Shown one piece after another: positions 49,678 to 56,947 of a stretch of DNA of 64,000 bases. Made by a program: the position numbers and the translations under genes. Within the stretch, counting starts at the first letter, position 1. Each line of letters begins with the position of its first letter. The notes under the pieces are model-generated. The model saw nothing but the letters and a program-made list of their open reading frames with translations, made no database searches and was not told the DNA's origin. Location of the stretch: the NCBI RefSeq assembly GCF_026008515.1, contig NZ_BQYM01000001.1, positions 310,001-374,000 on the forward strand, written 5' to 3'. The stretch comes from Hoyosella levis (lineage in GTDB: Bacteria; Actinomycetota; Actinomycetes; Mycobacteriales; Mycobacteriaceae).

Positions 49678-50571
49678 TCAGCAGGTCCCGGGCCGCTGAT
49701 CATCCTGCCTGATCAGGATGACGTCCTCGTAGGACTCGCCCTCGGGGGTGAACCTGGTGCCTGCCGTCGGCGCGCACGGAGCCGTGGTGCCTGCCACTCC
49801 CACCGCGTCGTAGCACGTGCTGGCCAGTTCGAGGTTGATCATGCCGGCGTCATTGGATGGGGGCGTGATGTAATCCATGCCGCTGGTCTCGCAGCGCTGC
49901 AACCGAATCGCGAGGCCATCCATCGGCTCATTGCTCTCGACGTCAAGGACACGCAGGGAGGTGTCCACGACATCCTCGGGGAGGCGGGCCGGGCCATCGT
50001 AGAACTCGAACGGAACGGTCAGCGTGTCGTCGTCTCCCGTGATCTCCCCACCGAAGAGGCCCGACGGCACGGGCAAGTGGGCGGTGGGCGCTTCCGTCAG
50101 CGCGACGCTGTAGCAGCCCGGCGCGAGGCCCTCGATCGTCGACGAGCCATCGGGGCCAGTGGTGCCGCGCGCGGCGAACCGTGGGTTGAGGTCAGCACCG
50201 GGGCCTTCGGAGTAGCACGCATCCATGGCCGACACGGTGAACTTCACGCCGGGCACCGGGGCCTCGCTGGTCGTGGTGGCGGTGACGACGAGCTGGCCCG
50301 CGGCCGGGTCGCCAGAGCCGCGATGCGCGGTGGGCTCGCTGGTCATAGCCCCCGGACCAGTCGTGGGCGCCTGCCCGCTGGGCGCCTGGGTGGCGGGGCG
50401 CTGGGACTCGGCTTCCGGGGTCCCGGCTTCCGGGGAATCGGCTTCCGTGGAATCGGGTGCAGGGGAATCTAGCGACGCGGATGCGCCAGGATCGGTGCTG
50501 GTGCCGCAGGCGGTGGCGAGCGCGAGCCCGGCAGCGAGGATGGCGACGGCGAGCGTGTGGACGGAGCGCAA
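49678..50571 (-). CDS. Lipoprotein paralogous to the 47205-48476 protein
   Basis: This 297-residue predicted lipoprotein has the lipobox LALATAC (Cys near 22) and a disordered Ser/Pro/Glu linker to about 90. Two beta domains follow with the same Cys plan as the 47.2-kb protein (MDACYSEGP with APGCYSVAL; LQRCETSG with STCYDAVG). Both share [30 protein letters not shown] and a LxVLD start to domain 2. The stalk is shorter and lacks the PPVEPPP repeats. The start is TTG at 50571 with GAGGG upstream. The stop is 5 bp from that of the convergent SDR. Confidence 0.85.
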   Translation of the reverse strand: MRSVHTLAVAILAAGLALATACGTSTDPGASASLDSPAPDSTEADSPEAGTPEAESQRPATQAPSGQAPTTGPGAMTSEPTAHRGSGDPAAGQLVVTATTTSEAPVPGVKFTVSAMDACYSEGPGADLNPRFAARGTTGPDGSSTIEGLAPGCYSVALTEAPTAHLPVPSGLFGGEITGDDDTLTVPFEFYDGPARLPEDVVDTSLRVLDVESNEPMDGLAIRLQRCETSGMDYITPPSNDAGMINLELASTCYDAVGVAGTTAPCAPTAGTRFTPEGESYEDVILIRQDDQRPGTC

Positions 50572-50706
50572 TGGTCCCTCTTTCTCGGTGATGGCATCTT
50601 CACCCTCTTATCGCTCCCCGCCGGTGATCTTGTTAGCGCCGACGAGTGATCCGGGCCATGTGTTCACCGAACTGTGACCCGCTACCCCTCCGGCCGAGTG
50701 CCTGGA

Positions 50707-51417
50707 TCAGCCGCGATCGAGCCGGGCGAGGGTCTTGCGAAGCCCTCGGCGCGCGGACTCCGCCAGCTCAGGAACGCTGATCGCGTGCTCGATGCGGGAG
50801 GGGGTGATCCCGGTCGTGGCGAAGGTTCGCGGGTGCGCGAGGAGCATGCGGAATATCTCGGCGACGGTGACGTCATGCGGGGCCCGGGCGAGCGGCTCGA
50901 GCACCCCGTCCGTGGGCACTGTCGCTGGCTGGAGCACGCGGGCGTAGTACCCGCATCGGCCGGTATCGATCATGCGGGCGATGATGGCTTTGTCCCCGGC
51001 GTGCATGCTGAGCTTGTAGCAGGGCTCGCGGGGCTGGGTGACCTGGATGACGGCCCCGCCCCAGGTGCAGGTATCGCCGATGCGGACGGTGTCCTCGGTC
51101 ATGCCGCTGATCGTGACGTTCTCGCCGACGCCGCCCTCCCGCAGCGGATAGCCGTCGGTTCGCCACAGGTGGTAGTGCGCGACCGGGTAGAGGTAGATCG
51201 CCTTGTCGGGGCCGCCGTGCACCGCGGTATCGGCTTGCTCATCGCCATCGAGGTTGTGCTGGTGAAGCTCGATGGTGGCGCTGTCCACGCGATGCTTGCT
51301 GATGGCGCTGCGCACGTCCTTTCCGCCCAGCGTGCCGAGCAGCGCAGGGCGCCCGACGTGGACGGCGAGAATACGGGCAGGCTGCGGGCGGGAAGGCTCC
51401 TGCGGGCGGGGTTCCAC
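50707..51417 (-). CDS. MOSC domain protein, YiiM-like
   Basis: This 236-residue protein has the YiiM/MOSC signatures HGGPDKAIYLYPVAHYHLW, GGVGENVTISG and IQVTQPREPCYKL, whose Cys is the likely molybdenum/sulfur ligand. YiiM proteins are molybdenum-cofactor enzymes that reduce N-hydroxylated bases. The C-terminal helical part is the 3-alpha domain common in this group. The GTG at 51417 follows TAGGAA. It lies 11 bp after the DUF2993 gene and is probably in one operon with it. Confidence 0.88.
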   Translation of the reverse strand: MEPRPQEPSRPQPARILAVHVGRPALLGTLGGKDVRSAISKHRVDSATIELHQHNLDGDEQADTAVHGGPDKAIYLYPVAHYHLWRTDGYPLREGGVGENVTISGMTEDTVRIGDTCTWGGAVIQVTQPREPCYKLSMHAGDKAIIARMIDTGRCGYYARVLQPATVPTDGVLEPLARAPHDVTVAEIFRMLLAHPRTFATTGITPSRIEHAISVPELAESARRGLRKTLARLDRG

Positions 51418-51428
51418 GGGTTCCTAGC

Positions 51429-52145
51429 CTAGAGCGCTTCCTGGAAGTCGGCGAGCGCGAGATCGGAACCGGTCAGGGTGACCTCCACGCCTGTCTCGGT
51501 GACGGTGACAGCCGTGGCCGAGAGGCCCTCGGGCAGGGCTCCCACGGACTGTCGCGCCCCGCCCTTGATGGCATCGGTGATGGGATCCGGGAGGGGCAGG
51601 CCGAGGATCTCGGCGTTGCCGAGGTCGATGATGACCTCTCCGTCCTCGATGCGCGGCGTGGCGTCGACGGTAGCGGTTCCACGCATGAGCTCGATGACGA
51701 GAGCCTCGCGCGCGGGCTGCGGGACCACGCCATCGATAGTGACGCTCACGCCGGGGAGGATGGAGACATCGCCGCCATCATTCTCCTGGATAGCCTGGAA
51801 GATCGTGTCCGCCGTGATGCGGGCGGTGACCGTGACATCAGCAGCTACGGGGTTCTCTCGGTCGGTGATGTCGATGTCCGCGAGGTCGATCGATAGAGCA
51901 GAGCCGCGCAGGTCGCCCGCTCCGATCGTGCCGCTGTCGATCGAGAGGGAATCAATGCGATCGTTGATGAGGGCAGGGAGCAGAGGCTGCACCCCGAATG
52001 AGGTGCTTGGATCGGATTGCCAGGCCTCGCCGAGCGGTTCCTGGATGTCCTGGCCCACGACGTAGCGTGTGGCGATCTCTGCTGCTCCCGCGATGATCGC
52101 GAGAAGCACCAGGAGCGTGATGACGGCCTTGAGCAGCCCGCGCAT
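51429..52145 (-). CDS. DUF2993/LmeA-like envelope protein
   Basis: This 238-residue protein has an N-terminal signal/membrane anchor (MRGLLKAVITLLVLLAIIAG) followed by a lipid-binding-type beta domain: FGVQPLLPALINDRIDSLSIDSG, then LADIDIT, and EILGLPLPDPI. It fits DUF2993. The mycobacterial member LmeA binds lipids and helps lipomannan elongation, so a mannolipid or lipid-binding role is a reasonable inference only. AGGAAGGA precedes the ATG. It lies 63 bp downstream of the GDPD gene and directly upstream of the MOSC gene. Confidence 0.85.
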   Translation of the reverse strand: MRGLLKAVITLLVLLAIIAGAAEIATRYVVGQDIQEPLGEAWQSDPSTSFGVQPLLPALINDRIDSLSIDSGTIGAGDLRGSALSIDLADIDITDRENPVAADVTVTARITADTIFQAIQENDGGDVSILPGVSVTIDGVVPQPAREALVIELMRGTATVDATPRIEDGEVIIDLGNAEILGLPLPDPITDAIKGGARQSVGALPEGLSATAVTVTETGVEVTLTGSDLALADFQEAL

Positions 52146-52208
52146 GCGTGTTCCTTCCTGTTCGCATTGGAGTGGCGTGAGGCCGGGGGGAGGATCCGGC
52201 GAGCACGG

Positions 52209-53042
52209 CTAGTGCTGGGCCTGCGCCCGGTCGGCAAGCACGGCGGTGAGGGTGTCGGGCCGATCGGTGACGATGCCGTCGAGCCCGAGATCGAGCAGGC
52301 GATTCATCTCGGCCGCGTCGTTGATCGTCCACGCATGCACTTCGATGCCCAGGTCATGACAGAGGTCGACGAATCGCCGATCGACGAGCGTCTGGCCACG
52401 GTAGCGCAGCGGGACCTGCGCCATGTGGCCCCACGCGACCCTTCGGAGCAGGCTCAGCGGCGGACGCAGCGGCCGGGCAAGCCGCGAGCCTGCCCAGACC
52501 GCGGCCACACCGACCCGGGTGAGGGCGGCCGCGGGCAGCTCGCCACCGCGGGAGAACAACCGGCGCAGCCGGTGCAGCCGCCGCGTGGAGAACGAGGCGA
52601 TGCTGACACGATGCCGGGCGCCCGCCGCGTCGATGGTGGCAACGAACGGCTTGACCGCGGCATCGGACTTGATGTCGATGTTGAAGCGGGCCTCGGGCAG
52701 CTCCCGCAGTGCCGCATCGAGACGAGTGACGGCCTCGCGGCCATTGACGCGCACATCGGCGAGCTGGGACCAGGAGAGGTCGCGCACCGAGCCATCCGAG
52801 CCAGCGACGCGGGCCAGGGTCTCGTCATGGTGCACGATGACCACGCCATCGCTGGTCGCGTGCACGTCGATCTCGATGTAGCGGTAGCCGTGCTCCGTGG
52901 CGGCGCGCATGGCGGCGAGCGTGTTCTCCAGCCCATCCCATTCGCCGATGTGCCAGCCGCGGTGGGCGAAGGCGCGCGGCCGCGGCAGTTCCAGGTAGCG
53001 CGCCGCTGGCGTGCTGGGTTGGCTCTGGCGGTGCGGTCTCAT
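52209..53042 (-). CDS. Glycerophosphodiester phosphodiesterase
   Basis: This 277-residue cytoplasmic enzyme splits glycerophosphodiesters to glycerol-3-phosphate and an alcohol. It has AHRGWHIGEW and ENTLAAMRAA, the metal site EIDVHATSDGVVIVHHDETLAR (Glu, Asp, His), and RFNIDIKSD. The end has VHAWTINDAAEMNRLLDLGLDGIVTDRPD, all typical of the GDPD family TIM barrel. No signal peptide was seen. It is divergent from the alanine symporter and probably leads the run GDPD-DUF2993-MOSC. Confidence 0.93.
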   Translation of the reverse strand: MRPHRQSQPSTPAARYLELPRPRAFAHRGWHIGEWDGLENTLAAMRAATEHGYRYIEIDVHATSDGVVIVHHDETLARVAGSDGSVRDLSWSQLADVRVNGREAVTRLDAALRELPEARFNIDIKSDAAVKPFVATIDAAGARHRVSIASFSTRRLHRLRRLFSRGGELPAAALTRVGVAAVWAGSRLARPLRPPLSLLRRVAWGHMAQVPLRYRGQTLVDRRFVDLCHDLGIEVHAWTINDAAEMNRLLDLGLDGIVTDRPDTLTAVLADRAQAQH

Positions 53043-53172
53043 ACCGTCCAGTGTGCCGGTGCGGAGTGATCGGCGCGATCAATGACTGGGGTTCGCACGG
53101 ACCTCACATGGTTTTCACAGTTGGTGACCAGTTCGAAGCGCGACCGTGACACCACGCGTATACATTTCAGCA

Positions 53173-54603
53173 ATGTCCAACATCGCAGAGTTCGCCGACG
53201 CGCTCGAGTCCGCGCTCGGCACCGTCTCCAGCTACGTGTGGGGCCCGTGGCTGCTGATCCCGCTGCTGCTCGGCACCGGCCTCTACCTCACGATCCGACT
53301 CGGTGGCCTGCAGTTCCGGAAGCTGGGCCCTGCACTCCGCCTGGCGCTGATCGAGCGCCACGACGACGGCGGCACCGGGGACATCTCGCAGTACCAGGCA
53401 TTGACGACCGCGCTCGCCGCCACGGTGGGCGTCGGCAACATCGTCGGCGTGGCCGCGGCGATCGGCCTCGGTGGCCCGGGTGCCCTGTTCTGGATGTGGG
53501 TGACCGCCCTCGTCGGCATGGCGAGCAAGTACTCGGAGGCTTTCCTCGGCGTGCGATTCCGCGTGACCGACGCCAAGGGCGAGCAGTCCGGCGGCCCGCA
53601 GTATTACCTGTTCCGCGGCATACCGAACCGCTTCGGGCTCGTGCTGAGCCTGCTGTTCGCCGTGTTCGCGGTGCTCGCGTCGTTCGGCATCGGCAACATG
53701 ACGCAGAGCAACGCAGTGGCTGCCCAGATGGACAACGCGTTCGGTATCGCGCCGCAGATCACGGGCCTGGTGCTGTTCGTGCTGACCGGGCTGGTCCTGA
53801 TCGGCGGCATCAAGTCCATCGGCCGCGTCACCGCGGCGTTCGTGCCGATGATGATCGTGCTGTACCTGGCGTGCGGCACTCTGATCCTGGCCCTCAACGC
53901 CAGCGCCATCCCGGGCGCGTTCGGGATGATCTTCTCGGAGGCGTTCACGGGGCAATCCGCCATGGGCGGCCTCCTCGGCTCGGCCTTCCTCTACGCGCTG
54001 CAGCTTGGCGTGGCTCGAGGCATCTTCTCCAACGAGTCGGGAATGGGATCGGCGGCCATCGCGGCAGCGGCGGCCAAAACGACGCATCCGGTGCGGCAGG
54101 GCCTGGTCTCGATGACGCAGACCTTCATCGACACGATCATCGTGGTGACGTTCACCGGCCTGGTACTGATCACCACGGGCGTGTGGGAGGGGGACCGGGA
54201 AGCATCCGGAACCATGACCGCTGACGCGTTCGATGCTGGCCTGCCTGGCGATTGGGGCCACTACGTGGTGGCGCTGAGCATCGCTTTCTTCGCTTTCTCG
54301 ACCATTCTCGGCTGGTCGTACTATGGCGAGCGCTGCGTGGAGCGGCTCGTTGGGCGCCGGGGGGTGGTCCCTTATCGCGCGGTGTTCACCGCCATGGTTT
54401 TTGTCGGTGCGGTGTCCCAGCTAACTCTGGTCTGGACATTCGCTGATGTGCTGAATGGATTGATGGCCATTCCAAATCTTATTGGCCTGCTCGTTCTCTC
54501 CGGGCTCGTGGCGCGGGAGACGAGGCACTACCTGGCCAATGACCCGCAGCTGCGGGCAAGCGCGAGGGACGTCGATGCGTTCATGGTGGGCGCCCGGAAA
54601 TAG
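53173..54603 (+). CDS. Sodium:alanine symporter (AGCS family)
   Basis: This 476-residue membrane transporter takes up alanine or glycine with Na+. The AGCS signatures are LPGHPF-free but clear: GDISQYQALTTALAATVGVGNIVGVA, GALFWMWVTALVGMASKYSEAFLGVRFR, GVARGIFSNESGMGSAAIAAAAAKT and the GWSYYGERC region near the C-terminus. The ATG at 53173 has no obvious ribosome site, and an ATG-like frame start at 53146 adds nine residues. The gene is divergent from GDPD and is followed by a long inverted repeat at 54632. Confidence 0.93.
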   Translation: MSNIAEFADALESALGTVSSYVWGPWLLIPLLLGTGLYLTIRLGGLQFRKLGPALRLALIERHDDGGTGDISQYQALTTALAATVGVGNIVGVAAAIGLGGPGALFWMWVTALVGMASKYSEAFLGVRFRVTDAKGEQSGGPQYYLFRGIPNRFGLVLSLLFAVFAVLASFGIGNMTQSNAVAAQMDNAFGIAPQITGLVLFVLTGLVLIGGIKSIGRVTAAFVPMMIVLYLACGTLILALNASAIPGAFGMIFSEAFTGQSAMGGLLGSAFLYALQLGVARGIFSNESGMGSAAIAAAAAKTTHPVRQGLVSMTQTFIDTIIVVTFTGLVLITTGVWEGDREASGTMTADAFDAGLPGDWGHYVVALSIAFFAFSTILGWSYYGERCVERLVGRRGVVPYRAVFTAMVFVGAVSQLTLVWTFADVLNGLMAIPNLIGLLVLSGLVARETRHYLANDPQLRASARDVDAFMVGARK

Positions 54604-54631
54604 CTCCGAGGGCAATCGCGCCCCACTGAAT

Positions 54632-54688
54632 GTGACAATTCGGAACCCCACGTCACAGCCATTTGCGCTAGGGCGTGGGGTTTGTCAC
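54632..54688. terminator. Two-part inverted repeat after the alanine symporter gene
   Basis: The outer arms GTGACAA (54632-54638) and TTGTCAC (54682-54688) enclose the inner arms AACCCCACG (54644-54652) and CGTGGGGTT (54674-54682), with a 21-nt loop. It lies 29 bp after the stop, so it is a likely transcription terminator. No T-run follows, as with the other hairpins here. Confidence 0.6.
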
Positions 54689-54735
54689 CAAAAGGTGCAA
54701 ACCGCATACGCCTTGTCGTAGCTTTAATCCTCGTG

Positions 54736-55128
54736 AACGAGGAACGACCACGCCAGCCCAGCGCACGCCACACCGAGCGCCAGCCGCCGCGCTCGGTGGG
54801 CCGGAGCGGTGCGCACGAGCAGCCCGACACCCAGCCGCTCGCGATCTCCGACTACGCCCAGATCTTCGGCACGCCCGGCGCCCCGAATGGCTACGACCCC
54901 GAAACCGGTCGACCCTACTCCGACCGGGGCAACCTCGCGGTCGGCGTGCTCAACCTGATCCTCCCCGGCGCTGGGCGCCTGTATGCCGGGCACTACGTGA
55001 TCGGCCTCCTCCAGCTCGTCCTCGCGCTCCTCACCTGCGGCCTTGGTCACGCGTGGAGCTTCATCGACGGCATCATCACCCTCGTCAACGGCGGCACCGA
55101 CGCCTCGGGCAGGCCATTGCGCCCATAG
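54736..55128 (+). CDS. TM2 domain membrane protein
   Basis: This protein has about 130 residues: a polar N-terminal 60 residues (with YAQIFGTPGAPNGYDPETGRPYSDRG), then a TM2 domain with two helices. They lie in NLAVGVLNLILPGAGRLYAG and HYVIGLLQLVLALLTCGLGHAWSFIDGIITLVNG. TM2 proteins are small membrane proteins of unknown role. The start is uncertain: the GTG at 54736 (VNEERPRQ) has no clear ribosome site, while the ATG at 54682 lies inside the preceding hairpin. The SDR-DUF2867 gene follows after 55 bp. Confidence 0.78.
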   Translation, partial: NEERPRQPSARHTERQPPRSVGRSGAHEQPDTQPLAISDYAQIFGTPGAPNGYDPETGRPYSDRGNLAVGVLNLILPGAGRLYAGHYVIGLLQLVLALLTCGLGHAWSFIDGIITLVNGGTDASGRPLRP

Positions 55129-55183
55129 CGGAAAACCGCATCACCACCCATTGCCACTCCCCTCTCCCCGGTAGCGTGGATGC

Positions 55184-56674
55184 ATGGCGGACACCTCCTC
55201 GGCACACACCACGCGTTGCCTCGTCACTGGCGCCACTGGCTACATCGGCGGACGCCTCGCACCCCGACTGATCGAGCAGGGAAACGCGGTTCGCGTCCTT
55301 GCCCGCACACCCGAGAAGCTTCGCGACGTTCCCTGGGCTCGCGAGGCCGAGATCGTCCAGGGCGACCTGACCGATATCCACAGCCTCGAAGAGGCCTGCC
55401 AGGGCATTGATGTCATCTACTACCTCGTGCACTCGATGGGTGGAGACACGCGCTTCGCCGACACCGAGCGCCAGTCCGCGCTCAATCTCGTCCATGCCGC
55501 TGAGTCGGCCGGGGTGCAGCGCATCGTCTACCTCGGCGGGCTGCACCCGCCCCGCGGCGAACTGTCCCCCCACCTGCGTTCCCGCGCCGAGGTCGGCGAC
55601 ATCCTGCTCGGCTCCACCGTGCCCACCATCGTCCTGCAGGCCGGTGTCGTCATCGGATCCGGATCCGCCTCCTTCGAGATGATCCGTCATCTCACCGACA
55701 GGCTTCCCGTCATGGTCACCCCGAAGTGGGTGAAGAACCGCATCCAGCCGATCGCTATCCGCGACGCGCTGCACTACCTGCTCGCGCTCGCCGACCTGCG
55801 CACCGCGGCGGGCGAGAACCGGACCTTCGATATCGGTGGTCCCGACGTGATGCAGTACGGCGAGATGATGCAGACCTACGGGGAGATCGCCGGGCTCCCC
55901 CGCCGCCACATGCTCGTGGTTCCCGTCCTCACGCCCCGGCTTGCCGGGCATTGGATCAACCTCGTCACTCCAGTGCCCAAGGCGCTCGCGATGCCGCTGA
56001 TCGAATCGCTGCAATGCGAGGCGATCGCCCACGAGACCGACATCAAGGACTTCGTGCCGCCACCTGCCGAGGGCCTCACCCCATACCGGCGCGCCGTGCG
56101 ACTGGCTCTGCAACGGATCGACGACGGCGACGTCGAGACCCGATGGTCCAATGCCTCGGTGCCGGACGCGCCCGCGGAGAAGCTTCCCTCCGATCCGGAT
56201 TGGTCCGGCGAGACCGTCTACACCGATATTCGCCGCCAGGAATGCGCGGCACCCCCCGAGAAGCTGTGGGAAGTCGTCGAGGGCATCGGCGGCGAGAACG
56301 GCTGGTACTCCTTCCCCCTCGCCTGGTCGGTCCGCGGCTGGATGGACCGCCTCGTCGGCGGCGTGGGCCTGCGCCGGGGCCGGCGCGACGCGCGTCACCT
56401 CTACAAGGGAGAAGCACTCGACTGGTGGCGCGTCGAGGAGATCGAGCCGACCAAGCTGCTGCGCCTGCGCGCCGAGATGAAGGTGCCCGGCGGCGCCTGG
56501 CTGGAGATGCGCGTCCACCCCTTGGGCACCGGGTCGCAGCTCGATCAGCGCGCCATCTTCTTCCCCAAGGGGCTTGTCGGGCGCCTCTACTGGTACTCGA
56601 TCTTGCCGTTCCACGGCGTGATCTTCAGTGGCATGGTGAAGAACATGACTCGCACCGCCGAGCGCTCCAGCTAG
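55184..56674 (+). CDS. NAD(P)-binding SDR with C-terminal DUF2867 domain
   Basis: This 496-residue protein has an N-terminal atypical SDR/NmrA-like domain (about 10-290; CLVTGATGYIGGRLAPRL, VIYYLVHSMGG, RIVYLGGLHP) and a C-terminal DUF2867 domain (about 335-490; GGENGWYSFPLAW, MDRLVGGVGLRRGRRD, LYKGEALDWWRVEEIE, and LPFHGVIFSGMV). The substrate is unknown; the combination is common in actinobacteria. No strong ribosome site is apparent. GC-rich tandem repeats begin just after its stop. Confidence 0.88.
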   Translation: MADTSSAHTTRCLVTGATGYIGGRLAPRLIEQGNAVRVLARTPEKLRDVPWAREAEIVQGDLTDIHSLEEACQGIDVIYYLVHSMGGDTRFADTERQSALNLVHAAESAGVQRIVYLGGLHPPRGELSPHLRSRAEVGDILLGSTVPTIVLQAGVVIGSGSASFEMIRHLTDRLPVMVTPKWVKNRIQPIAIRDALHYLLALADLRTAAGENRTFDIGGPDVMQYGEMMQTYGEIAGLPRRHMLVVPVLTPRLAGHWINLVTPVPKALAMPLIESLQCEAIAHETDIKDFVPPPAEGLTPYRRAVRLALQRIDDGDVETRWSNASVPDAPAEKLPSDPDWSGETVYTDIRRQECAAPPEKLWEVVEGIGGENGWYSFPLAWSVRGWMDRLVGGVGLRRGRRDARHLYKGEALDWWRVEEIEPTKLLRLRAEMKVPGGAWLEMRVHPLGTGSQLDQRAIFFPKGLVGRLYWYSILPFHGVIFSGMVKNMTRTAERSS

Positions 56675-56675
56675 C

Positions 56676-56762
56676 GGCCGGGCCTGGTGCCACCGGGCCA
56701 GAGCTGGCCGGGCCTGGTCCCCACCGGGCCTGAGCTGGCCTGGCCTGGTGCCCACCGGGCCA
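56676..56762. repeat. About three tandem copies of a 30-31-bp GC-rich unit
   Basis: The units start GGCCGGGCCTGGTGCC or close variants, at 56676, 56706 and 56737. They begin immediately after the stop codon of the SDR-DUF2867 gene. They are probably non-coding and variable in copy number. Confidence 0.8.
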
Positions 56763-56780
56763 AACGCACGGGATACCGCT

Positions 56781-56828
56781 AAACGCGATAGAAACTGCCC
56801 TGGATTTTCGACAGTTTCTATCGCGTTT
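56781..56828. terminator. Perfect 17-bp inverted repeat (AAACGCGATAGAAACTG family)
   Basis: The left arm AAACGCGATAGAAACTG (56781-56797) and right arm CAGTTTCTATCGCGTTT (56812-56828) enclose a 14-nt loop. It lies between convergent genes and between two GC-rich tandem arrays. The right arm ends in TTT, and as a bidirectional terminator it would serve both neighbours. The same arm recurs, decayed, at 6378. Confidence 0.7.
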
Positions 56829-56834
56829 GTGCTG

Positions 56835-56906
56835 GCTGGGTCGGCCGCCGGGCGCTGGGTCGGCCGCCGGGCGCTGGGTCGGCCGCCGGACGCTGGGTCG
56901 GCCGCC
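56835..56906. repeat. 3.8 tandem copies of a 19-bp unit
   Basis: The unit GCTGGGTCGGCCGCCGGGC starts at 56835, 56854, 56873 (one change) and 56892 (partial). It lies right after the inverted repeat and just before the 3' end of the ABC transporter gene. Confidence 0.85.
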
Positions 56907-56947
56907 AGCCCCACCCCCACACCGACGCGGGCTAGCCCCTGTGCCTG

